In this document: positions 1-6,723 of the stretch, in pieces | Layout of the letters: each line of letters opens with the position of its first letter | How positions within the stretch are numbered: the first letter of the stretch is position 1 | Source: Winogradskyella algicola | Lineage (GTDB): Bacteria; Bacteroidota; Bacteroidia; Flavobacteriales; Flavobacteriaceae | DNA length: 64,000 nt | Assembly (NCBI RefSeq): GCF_005869935.1 | Contig: NZ_SZQF01000006.1 | Location: 124,001 to 188,000, forward strand | Reading direction: 5' to 3' | Made by a program: the position numbers and the translations under genes | Notes under the pieces: model-generated | Seen by the model: the letters and a program-made list of their open reading frames with translations, nothing else | What the model was told of the DNA's origin: nothing | The model's database searches: none

Positions 1-417
1 AGCATTTACACCATTTGCCATTAATAACATCGATAACAAAAAAACCGAAGACAACAATCCTGCTCCTGAGCCGCCACTTATATTTTCAAAAATATTTGCA
101 AAGAAAAACTCTGAGGTTTGTGGTGGTAAAAAATCGTTTAGAAAACGCTCAAATTCTACCTGAAAACCGTCTATAGGTATATAAGGCATCAAAATAATTA
201 CAAACAGTAAAAACGGAAATATTGCAGTAAAAAAGCTAAAAGCAATGGCACTAGCTCTTGTCGTAAGCGCACCTTTTACAATACCCATTACATAGAGTTC
301 TAACAAGTCGTAGATAGATAAACCTTCAAAACCTGGTAATCGAATTTGCTTAAAAAAGCGAACCACTATATTAATTACAGGTATTTTATCAAGTTTATCT
401 TCTATGTGTTTTGTCAT
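1..417 (-). CDS. YihY/BrkB family inner-membrane protein, N-terminal part
   Basis: Partial gene: the C-terminus lies beyond the left edge, leaving 139 codons. The translation starts MTKHIEDKLDKIPV and has the family's amphipathic N-terminal region, followed by the typical segment TTRASAIAFSFFTAIFPFLL (about residues 52-71) that opens the first membrane helix. A second hydrophobic stretch begins near residue 121. YihY/UPF0761 proteins are six-helix inner-membrane proteins, once misnamed RNase BN, whose function is not settled. The ATG is the first in frame and lies 83 bases upstream of the nadC stop codon, so the two genes may not be co-transcribed. Family assignment is fairly sure; function is not known. 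Confidence 0.8.
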   Translation of the reverse strand, partial: MTKHIEDKLDKIPVINIVVRFFKQIRLPGFEGLSIYDLLELYVMGIVKGALTTRASAIAFSFFTAIFPFLLFVIILMPYIPIDGFQVEFERFLNDFLPPQTSEFFFANIFENISGGSGAGLLSSVFLLSMLLMANGVNA

Positions 418-473
418 TCAACTTTAGATGTTTAGACTACTTAGACGGTTAGATTGTTAGGCTTTTCGTTTTT

Positions 474-1331
474 CTAGATAGCTTTTAAACTTAAATCCAT
501 ATTATATACGGAATGTGTTAGTGCACCAGAGGAAATAAAATCTACACCACATTCAGCATACTGCCTTACCGTTTTTTCGTTAATACCTCCTGAGGATTCT
601 GTAAGACATTGGTCACCTATAAGTTTTACTGCTTTTCTAGTGTCTTCATAATTAAAATTATCGATAAGAATACGATACACACCACCACATTCTAATATTT
701 CTTTAATTTCTTCAAGATTACGTGCTTCAACAATAATTTTTAAATCTCTATTGGTATCTTTTAAGTATTGCTTGGTTAAGTTAATAGCTTTTGTTACTCC
801 ACCTGCAAAATCTATATGATTGTCTTTTAACATAATCATATCATATAACGCAAATCTGTGATTTTCTCCACCTCCAATTTTTACAGCCCATTTTTCAAGT
901 GCTCTAATACCTGGAGTTGTTTTTCGGGTATCTAAAATTTTGGTTCCTGTACCTTCTAACAAATCCACAAACTTTCTGGTTTTAGTTGCTATAGCGCTCA
1001 TACGCTGCATAGCATTTAGCACCAGACGCTCAGCCTTAAGAATAGACTGCGAAGATCCTTCTACATAAAACGCAATATCTCCATACTTCACTTTACTCCC
1101 ATCTTCAATAATTGTCTCAATTTTCATGTCTTTATCCACGTAAGCAAAGACTTGTTTAGCAAATTCAATACCAGCAATAATACCGTTATCTTTTACTAAA
1201 AGTTTAGCCTTTCCAGTAGCTGAAGCTGGTATGCAAGCCAAAGAACTATGATCGCCATCTCCTACATCTTCTCTAATGGCATTGGCTATAATTAAATCTA
1301 TTTCAGTTTGGAATTGTTCTTTTGAAATCAT
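474..1331 (-). CDS. nadC: Nicotinate-nucleotide pyrophosphorylase (carboxylating)
   Basis: Quinolinate phosphoribosyltransferase of de novo NAD synthesis: it condenses quinolinate with PRPP to give nicotinate mononucleotide, CO2 and pyrophosphate in the cytoplasm. At 285 residues it is full length. Visible family motifs are EDVGDGDHSS (21-30), ERLVLNAMQRMSAIAT (101-116), DTRKTTPGIRALEKWAV (134-150), the GGGENHR substrate loop (153-159) and KDNHI (169-173). It reads in the same direction as the YihY gene that follows it. nadA and nadB are not in the window. The start is the first ATG of the frame and fits the family N-terminus. Confidence 0.95.
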   Translation of the reverse strand: MISKEQFQTEIDLIIANAIREDVGDGDHSSLACIPASATGKAKLLVKDNGIIAGIEFAKQVFAYVDKDMKIETIIEDGSKVKYGDIAFYVEGSSQSILKAERLVLNAMQRMSAIATKTRKFVDLLEGTGTKILDTRKTTPGIRALEKWAVKIGGGENHRFALYDMIMLKDNHIDFAGGVTKAINLTKQYLKDTNRDLKIIVEARNLEEIKEILECGGVYRILIDNFNYEDTRKAVKLIGDQCLTESSGGINEKTVRQYAECGVDFISSGALTHSVYNMDLSLKAI

Positions 1332-1390
1332 GAGATGTTTTATTTAGTGTAAAAATAGGAATTGAAATTTGAAAAGTTTAATAAATCTTA

Positions 1391-1533
1391 CGTCAGTTCG
1401 AATGAATTTATGAGCAAAACGAATAAATTTGTACTTCGGCAAGCTCAGTAGAACTATCGAGAACCAGCTCACAAGACTTGTCGATACAATTCCAATTTCG
1501 ACAGCAATCCAAATGAAATCACTCGAAGTGACA
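1391..1533. repeat. Intergenic palindromic repeat, family C
   Basis: The nadC-rlmH gap is filled by a decayed palindromic element. It starts CGTCAGTTCGAATGA at 1391 and ends with the complementary-type sequence TCACTCGAAGTGACA at 1533. In the middle is a TACTTCGGCAAGCTCAGTA block related to the family A core seen elsewhere in this window. A related copy lies at 16153-16293. No open reading frame is visible in it. Confidence 0.6.
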
Positions 1534-1540
1534 AAAGCAT

Positions 1541-2014
1541 ATGAATATTAAACTCTTCGCCATAGGCAAAACGGATAATAAAAATCTTCAGACATTAATT
1601 GAAGATTACAAAAAACGACTGAGCCATTACATTAAATTTGAATTTGAGATTATACCAGATCTTAAAAAAGTGAAGCATCTTTCTGAAGAAATGCAAAAAG
1701 AAAAGGAAGGGGAATTAATTTTAGCTAAAACTCAAAACTCAGATGTGCTAATTTTATTGGATGAAAATGGAAAACAAATGGATTCTGTAGCGTTTTCTAA
1801 CTACTTGCAAAAACACATGAATTCAGGAATAAAAACTTTAATTTTTGTTATTGGAGGCCCTTATGGATTTTCTGAAGCGGTTTATAAAAGAGCTAATGGA
1901 AAAATAGGATTGTCTAAAATGACATTTTCGCATCAAATGGTTCGCTTATTTTTTATAGAACAATTATACAGAGGGTTTACAATTTTAAAGAACGAACCAT
2001 ATCATCATAGATAA
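1541..2014 (+). CDS. rlmH: 23S rRNA (pseudouridine(1915)-N(3))-methyltransferase
   Basis: SPOUT-class methyltransferase that methylates pseudouridine 1915 in helix 69 of 23S rRNA on the assembled ribosome. The 157 residues match the family length. The SAM-binding trefoil knot is evident as FVIGGPYGF (102-110), LSKMTFSHQMVRLFFIEQLYR (124-144) and the closing NEPYHHR at the C-terminus. Upstream is the repeat at 1391-1533. A 12-base stretch of the coding sequence (1969-1980) is perfectly complementary to the region just past the stop codon (2023-2034); see the findings. Confidence 0.97.
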   Translation: MNIKLFAIGKTDNKNLQTLIEDYKKRLSHYIKFEFEIIPDLKKVKHLSEEMQKEKEGELILAKTQNSDVLILLDENGKQMDSVAFSNYLQKHMNSGIKTLIFVIGGPYGFSEAVYKRANGKIGLSKMTFSHQMVRLFFIEQLYRGFTILKNEPYHHR

Positions 2015-2034
2015 CCAACCGAGTAAACCCTCTG
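1969..2034 (+). other. 12-bp perfect inverted repeat across the rlmH stop codon
   Basis: CAGAGGGTTTAC at 1969-1980, inside the last codons of rlmH, is the exact reverse complement of GTAAACCCTCTG at 2023-2034, eight bases past the stop (2012-2014). The spacer is 42 bases. In the mRNA this would form a 12-bp stem closing over the 3' end of the reading frame. No T-run follows, so it is not a plain intrinsic terminator. Confidence 0.75.
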
Positions 2035-2068
2035 TTATAATTAAACGTCGAAACGTTTTATTTCAAAT

Positions 2069-2368
2069 TTAGTGTGTTTTAAATACTTCTTTTCTCTTTT
2101 TTAACTGTCGCGTTAAATCGTTTATAGTTTCATTTACAGCCAACTCATAAGAAGCCTCATTTGAGGTTGCAAAAATACGTGGACCAGGAAGACTCAATTC
2201 TATATTACAAATTTTACCTGCTTCGTGGTCTTTGTCATCATGTTTAATGTAAACCTGAGCTGAAATTAAGAACTCAAATTTATCTGCTAATTTTTCTAAC
2301 TTTTCTGTTGTAAACGCTGATAATGTATCACTTACGTCTGTGTTTACATATTGAAAATTTACCGTCAT
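2069..2368 (-). CDS. hpf: Ribosome hibernation-promoting factor (HPF/RaiA family), short form
   Basis: A 99-residue protein that fits the short HPF/YfiA family, which binds the 30S subunit in the decoding region and inactivates or protects ribosomes in stationary phase. The N-terminal beta strand MTVNFQYVNTDVSDTL, the central IKHDDKDHEAGKICNIELSLPG and the basic C-terminal helix LTRQLKKRKE are as expected. The dimerisation domain of long HPF is absent. It lies tail to tail with rlmH, another gene acting on the ribosome. The start is the only ATG near the family N-terminus. Confidence 0.9.
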   Translation of the reverse strand: MTVNFQYVNTDVSDTLSAFTTEKLEKLADKFEFLISAQVYIKHDDKDHEAGKICNIELSLPGPRIFATSNEASYELAVNETINDLTRQLKKRKEVFKTH

Positions 2369-2518
2369 AATATTACTTGTTTTAATTAATAATTCCTTTA
2401 TCTAATATACGACAATTTACAGGAGGTATAACTGATAATTGTCATAAATAATCTTTAATGTAAACACAAATTGAACATTAAATTTAAAGCTAAATAGTAC
2501 TGCCTACATCAAAGAATA

Positions 2519-4315
2519 TTACTCAAATACAACATCGTCTATATAAATTTTATGTGGCAGTCCTACTCCACCTGAAAAAACTACAAGACCAGATCGAATA
2601 CAAGACAAGTCCAATCTTTTAGTCTTAATGGTATACTTTTTCCATTGATTGGTTAATCTAATTTCAACAGACTTTTTAGCGGTATCGTAATATGGTTTAT
2701 CATCATCAATAAGTCCAAAACCGATAGTAGCCATAACATTGGTACTTGTTGCCTTAGCCCAAAAACTAAAAGTTTTGGCACCAGAAATATCATAACCGCC
2801 TAGAATTTCTCCCCAATCATTAGCAGGATCTACCATAGCAACACCATACCAATCGTATCCAACATTGTAACTTATTTCTATAGCTGTTTTACCTGAGTGC
2901 ACATTTTCTGTATGATTAAGATCTACCGCTATAGCTCTGTAATTTCCCATGTAACCAGACGGAAAATAAGGCACATCCGAATTATCTTTATAAACATAAA
3001 ATGGCAGCTCTACTTTTGGCACCTTAAATTTTCGTTCAGCAGCTATTTTGTCCTTAACTTTTATTGATGTAGAAGCGATACCTATATTACCAAAAGCATC
3101 TTTAGCATAGACATAGACTTTGATAGCTCCATCTTCATTAGGTAATTGAATTTCAAAACCTTGTTCTAAATTCCCTCTGAATTTTAGTGGAAGAATTTGG
3201 TTTCTTCGCCTTCTACTACCTTCACGTTGATTATAATGAAAACTAATATCTAAAACTTCATTTTCAATATCTTCAATTTGTAGGTCTACTGGTATCCAAG
3301 TTTCGCTGTTATACTCAGCATCTGGTAATTTAAATTCAGCTATTCTAGGTACATAGTTATTAGGTTTGTTTCCTGTAAAAGCTTCTCTAATTGCCCAATA
3401 TTGTGGTCTTAGTGAATTATTAAAATGTGTCATTAACCAAACTCCACCAAAATCTTTCCCATTGCTGTAATGAAACACATACACGCCCAAACAGGATGGC
3501 TTATTTACAATCCAATTTTTATAACCTTCAGTAATGGCATTATACTTTTCCGTATCTGATGGTTCTATTTTTACACCATTCTTATCGGTTTGAGCATCCC
3601 ATTCTCCCGTTACACCAAACTCTGTTACTATATAAGGTTTGTCAATATTTCGTTTATTTAATTCTTGTTGAAGTAAACCTGCTCCAGGACCATAACTATT
3701 AAGTCCGTAAATATCTATTGATGGTACGTAGTTTTCCCACCAATCTAATCCAAACGTCCAAGCCTCAACAGAAGTTATTGGATGGTTGGTATCTATTTTT
3801 TTTATGCTACTACAAACGCGCTCCAAAAACTTTGAATACTCTAGCTTTTCCTCATCAGTGGCCATGTTTAAATAGACTTCATTAGCAACTCCCCAAGTTA
3901 AAACAGCAGGATGATTCTTGTAGGTTTCAACCGTTTTAATAGCATTTTTATACATCGCTTCCATGCCTTCTGTATCGCTGAGATAATCAAAGCGATCATC
4001 GTCTTCCATGCCTGGCCTTCCATGGCGCATCCATATACCAACCATAACTTTAATATCATACTTTTCGGCAGCATCTAAGAGTTGTGGAGTGTTTTTACCT
4101 GTAGCCCAAGTTCTTATGGTATTAACACCCAAAAACTTTAAATCCTTAAAATAGGTGTCGTAGTTTTCCACATCGTTATCATAGCCAAACGTAGCGCCTT
4201 TGATTTCAAAAGGTTTGCCATCAACTTCTAATGTCCAAACGGAATCTACTTTCTTTACAACCGTTTGACCGTGAACGCATAACGAAAAAATATAAACCAA
4301 AAAAAGTAATCTCAT
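2519..4315 (-). CDS. Secreted glycoside hydrolase, clan GH-A TIM barrel with C-terminal carbohydrate-binding-like domain
   Basis: 598 residues with an N-terminal signal peptide (cleavage near HGQ, about residue 17). The catalytic barrel follows: VNTIRTWATGK (about 64-74), the acid/base glutamate in TWGVANEVY (E146) and the nucleophile glutamate in YIVTEFGVTG (E232). This arrangement is that of clan GH-A, closest by eye to the GH2 C-terminal barrel, but without the GH2 N-terminal sandwich domains. After a beta-rich linker, residues from about 450 to the end look like a carbohydrate-binding jelly roll ending IYIDDVVFE. The substrate cannot be named. No SusC/SusD pair or other polysaccharide-locus gene lies nearby, and there is no T9SS tail. 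Confidence 0.8.
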   Translation of the reverse strand: MRLLFLVYIFSLCVHGQTVVKKVDSVWTLEVDGKPFEIKGATFGYDNDVENYDTYFKDLKFLGVNTIRTWATGKNTPQLLDAAEKYDIKVMVGIWMRHGRPGMEDDDRFDYLSDTEGMEAMYKNAIKTVETYKNHPAVLTWGVANEVYLNMATDEEKLEYSKFLERVCSSIKKIDTNHPITSVEAWTFGLDWWENYVPSIDIYGLNSYGPGAGLLQQELNKRNIDKPYIVTEFGVTGEWDAQTDKNGVKIEPSDTEKYNAITEGYKNWIVNKPSCLGVYVFHYSNGKDFGGVWLMTHFNNSLRPQYWAIREAFTGNKPNNYVPRIAEFKLPDAEYNSETWIPVDLQIEDIENEVLDISFHYNQREGSRRRRNQILPLKFRGNLEQGFEIQLPNEDGAIKVYVYAKDAFGNIGIASTSIKVKDKIAAERKFKVPKVELPFYVYKDNSDVPYFPSGYMGNYRAIAVDLNHTENVHSGKTAIEISYNVGYDWYGVAMVDPANDWGEILGGYDISGAKTFSFWAKATSTNVMATIGFGLIDDDKPYYDTAKKSVEIRLTNQWKKYTIKTKRLDLSCIRSGLVVFSGGVGLPHKIYIDDVVFE

Positions 4316-4371
4316 AATTTCAATAATATAATTATAAAGTTAGGTTTTTTTAAAAGCAATAGAGATATTCC

Positions 4372-4379
4372 TATTTTTG
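4372..4379 (+). promoter_or_regulatory. Candidate -7 box of rdgB
   Basis: TATTTTTG fits the Bacteroidota -7 consensus TAnnTTTG. Nineteen bases upstream there is only a T-rich stretch, not a clear TTG. Its value is in start choice: the TTG at 4377 that would extend rdgB upstream lies inside this box, so translation should begin at the ATG at 4398. Confidence 0.45.
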
Positions 4380-4397
4380 AAACTTAAATTCACAATT

Positions 4398-4973
4398 ATG
4401 CAAATTGTATTCGCCACCAACAATAAAAACAAAATTAAAGAAGTACAATCGCTAGTACCGCAACATATTCAACTACTGAGTTTAAAAGACATTGGTTGCC
4501 TTGAAGAAATTCCAGAAACTACTGGCACTATTGAAGGTAATGCACAACAAAAAGCCAGTTATGTAAAAGACAACTATGGTTACGATTGTTTCGCAGATGA
4601 TACAGGTTTGGAGGTAGATGCATTACATGGTGAGCCTGGCGTAGACACAGCATATTACGCAGGTCCGCAACGCAGTGCAGAAGATAATATGAACAAACTG
4701 CTTACCAATCTTAAAAATGCGACCTCTCGTAAAGCGCAGTTTAAAACCGTAATTGCATTGCATCTCAACGGTAAAATAGAAACTTTTACTGGCATCTGCA
4801 GAGGTGAAATTACAAGAGAAAAACAAGGTGATAAAGGCTTTGGTTACGACCCAGTTTTTAAAGCTGAAGGCTACACCCAAACTTTTGCTGAGATTTCTTT
4901 AGAAGAAAAAAACAAGATTGGACATCGTGGTAAGGCAGTCACACAATTAATTGCGTTTTTGAATCAGTTTTAA
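4398..4973 (+). CDS. rdgB: XTP/dITP diphosphatase (non-canonical purine NTP pyrophosphatase)
   Basis: Ham1/RdgB family house-cleaning enzyme that hydrolyses dITP, XTP and ITP to the monophosphate and pyrophosphate. With the ATG at 4398 the protein has 191 residues, the usual length. It starts MQIVFATNNKNKIKEV, the canonical nucleotide-binding beginning, followed by FADDTGLEVDALHGEPGV and the C-terminal GDKGFGYDPVF and KNKIGHRGKA motifs. A TTG 21 bases upstream (4377) would add seven residues, but it sits in the likely -7 promoter box. The gene is divergent from the glycoside hydrolase. Confidence 0.95.
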   Translation: MQIVFATNNKNKIKEVQSLVPQHIQLLSLKDIGCLEEIPETTGTIEGNAQQKASYVKDNYGYDCFADDTGLEVDALHGEPGVDTAYYAGPQRSAEDNMNKLLTNLKNATSRKAQFKTVIALHLNGKIETFTGICRGEITREKQGDKGFGYDPVFKAEGYTQTFAEISLEEKNKIGHRGKAVTQLIAFLNQF

Positions 4974-5072
4974 CAAAAAATATATGGATTAATAGCCATA
5001 ACTATTATCTTTAAATAAACTTAGATTATTACTGTTTTTAATAAAAAACGCTATAGCATACTTATAAAACTT

Positions 5073-5579
5073 ATGAAAATTCATCATATACTTTTTCTTG
5101 CACTTATTGTTTTTAGCTGCGAAACAAAAAAGGAAAACACCTCGTTGAATCCAGAAAACTGGTCTAAAAGAGCTATTGAACTAAAAACATCAGACTCTTT
5201 AGAGTATGGCAAATCTTATCTTTCTGTCTACTCTCAAATCTATAGCTTAACCGAACACACAAAACATAATCTCACCTCTATGGTTAGTATGCGAAACACA
5301 AGCGATAAGGATACCATTTACCTGTTAAGAGCTGAGTATTACGACACACATGGTAAATCTGTAAGAACCTATTTTGATTTTCCTATTTATCTTGCGCCAA
5401 TGGAAACCACAGAAATAGTTATAGACGAAGTTGATGTTTCTGGTGGTACAGGCTCTAATTTTATTTTTGAATGGAAAATCCCAACCAACTGCCCTGCACC
5501 ACTTTTTGAAGGAGTGATGACCTCAACTATGGGACAACAAGGCCTATCCTTTACAACAACAGCCAAAAGGATTAAATAA
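5073..5579 (+). CDS. DUF3124-like lipoprotein
   Basis: 168 residues with a lipoprotein signal (VFSC, acylated cysteine at about residue 16). The rest reads like DUF3124: GKSYLSVYSQIYS, then a beta-sandwich pattern with LTSMVSMRNTSDKDTIYL, RTYFDFPIYLAPMETTEIVI and FEWKIPTNCPAPLFEGVM. The function of this family is unknown. The protein is probably anchored at the periplasmic face of the outer or inner membrane. It is transcribed alone; upstream is rdgB with a gap of about 100 bases. Confidence 0.7.
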   Translation: MKIHHILFLALIVFSCETKKENTSLNPENWSKRAIELKTSDSLEYGKSYLSVYSQIYSLTEHTKHNLTSMVSMRNTSDKDTIYLLRAEYYDTHGKSVRTYFDFPIYLAPMETTEIVIDEVDVSGGTGSNFIFEWKIPTNCPAPLFEGVMTSTMGQQGLSFTTTAKRIK

Positions 5580-5644
5580 TATTACTAACCATTGAAAAAT
5601 ACGTAATGTTACGTATTGACTTGTTTATTTAAAAACCCGAACTT

Positions 5645-5707
5645 CGCTTATCGGTGGATATAAATCCTTCAAACAGATTCATATCCAAATCGTTGTGCAT
5701 AATATAG
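5645..5707. repeat. Left boundary element of a cassette-like unit (inverted repeat plus hairpin)
   Basis: CGCTTATCGGT (5645-5655) is the exact reverse complement of ACCGATAAGCG at 6539-6549. It is followed directly by a hairpin, GGATATAAATC (5656-5666) and GATTCATATCC (5676-5686), with one mismatch and a 9-base loop, then by GTTGTGCATA (5692-5701). A second copy of the hairpin part is at 14205-14235. The element ends about 11 bases before the lipoprotein start at 5718. Confidence 0.6.
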
Positions 5708-5717
5708 TCCTATAGCT

Positions 5718-6389
5718 ATGAAGAAAAAATTGATTTTTATTTTAATCCTTTTCACGGTAATATTTACGAGCTGTGAAAAAGAACCTCTGCCGGCTGATAT
5801 AGAAACTATAATTTTTGGTGAAATTTATGATTCAACGAATGATTTACCAATAATCAATAAGAAATTAAAGATAGCTGAGTTCAGAGAAATAAGTACGTTA
5901 TCCGGAGTTAGTTCAATTTTCAATGGATATATAGACTCAACATATACAAACATTAATGGGGCATACAATCTACCCTTCAAAACATCAGGAAATGGAAGTA
6001 GATACGTAATCCAAATTGAGTATAATAAAGAAGTTCATATTTTTGATTCCGACGAAACTATTCAAGATGAAATTATTGGACAACAGTTAGAATTAAATTT
6101 TGAGGCATTACAACTTTATCCAGTCGACTTAAGGGTAATTACTACAGATATAATAAATCAAGAAATTACAGTTTATCAACAATTCCCAGGTGGAATAACT
6201 GACAGAATACCACCTGCAACACAAAATTCTGTTAGAAGAATTTGGATTGATAAAAATATCGTAAATAATATTAACTTTAGTATTCGAGAACCAAACCCTA
6301 ACCTAAACTATGACATTGAAATTCCAATTAATGATACTACAGAATTATATGAATATGAAGTTGAAATAAATTCATCTGATTTTGAATAA
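5718..6389 (+). CDS. Lipoprotein of unknown function in an inverted-repeat-bounded unit
   Basis: 223 residues, beginning MKKKLIFILILFTVIFTSCEK: a lipoprotein signal with cysteine 19. The next part (EIYDSTNDLPIINKKLKIAEF, then INGAYNLPF) resembles the start of a carboxypeptidase-regulatory-like beta sandwich, which is a weak suggestion only. I do not recognise the family. The gene is the only one between the 11-bp inverted repeats at 5645 and 6539 and looks richer in A+T than its neighbours by eye. This suggests an inserted unit rather than a core gene. Confidence 0.7.
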   Translation: MKKKLIFILILFTVIFTSCEKEPLPADIETIIFGEIYDSTNDLPIINKKLKIAEFREISTLSGVSSIFNGYIDSTYTNINGAYNLPFKTSGNGSRYVIQIEYNKEVHIFDSDETIQDEIIGQQLELNFEALQLYPVDLRVITTDIINQEITVYQQFPGGITDRIPPATQNSVRRIWIDKNIVNNINFSIREPNPNLNYDIEIPINDTTELYEYEVEINSSDFE

Positions 6390-6393
6390 ATAC

Positions 6394-6549
6394 TATGTAC
6401 AACACGGTATAAAGCTCATAGCTAATTAGTTGTTCAAACGAAGTTAAGTGGTATTTGGAAATCGTCAAATTTAAAAATCTGGCTTGTGATTAATCCGAAA
6501 AATAATTGCTAATTTTCACGCAACAAGCCATACACAAAACCGATAAGCG
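6394..6549. repeat. Right boundary region of the cassette-like unit
   Basis: It begins TATGTACAAC (6394-6403), a 9-of-10 inverse match to GTTGTGCATA at 5692-5701, and ends ACCGATAAGCG (6539-6549), the exact inverse of 5645-5655. Between them are further pairings, for example GGCTTGT (6481-6487) with ACAAGCC (6523-6529). It holds no credible reading frame. The layout of two nested inverse matches plus internal stems resembles a recombination-site or attC-like structure. That is inference from shape only. Confidence 0.5.
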
Positions 6550-6580
6550 TAACAAAACCTCACCAATCCAAATAAAAGAC

Positions 6581-6723
6581 TATCTTTGCGCAAAAATTCG
6601 CGTATATTAAAGAAAACGCGAGAACCTCAGAGTGAGGTGTGTTACGAGAAGTTTTGGTTTAAGTATGTCGATACGCTTCTAATGTAACACTACATTAATT
6701 TATCGCATACATTAAATACAAGA
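6581..6723 (+). promoter_or_regulatory. Structured 5' leader of the DEAD-box helicase gene
   Basis: TATCTTTG at 6581-6588 fits the -7 consensus, although no TTG sits at the right distance upstream. It would give a leader of about 130 nt. Three stems follow in series: CGCGT (6599-6603) with ACGCG (6616-6620); ACCTCA (6624-6629) with TGAGGT (6633-6638); and GTGTTAC (6639-6645) with GTAACAC (6684-6690), the last enclosing AGAAG (6647-6651) with CTTCT (6676-6680). Long structured leaders are known on cold-shock helicase mRNAs. A regulatory role here is inferred. Confidence 0.55.

Noticed and set aside
2519-4315. Polysaccharide utilisation locus
   Set aside because: Only one glycoside hydrolase, with no SusC/SusD pair, sulfatase or further carbohydrate enzyme nearby.
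4377-4397. Upstream TTG start for rdgB
   Set aside because: It lies in the probable -7 box, and the conserved protein begins exactly at the ATG at 4398.
5640-6560. Insertion sequence
   Set aside because: No transposase frame lies inside the inverted repeats; the only gene is a lipoprotein.
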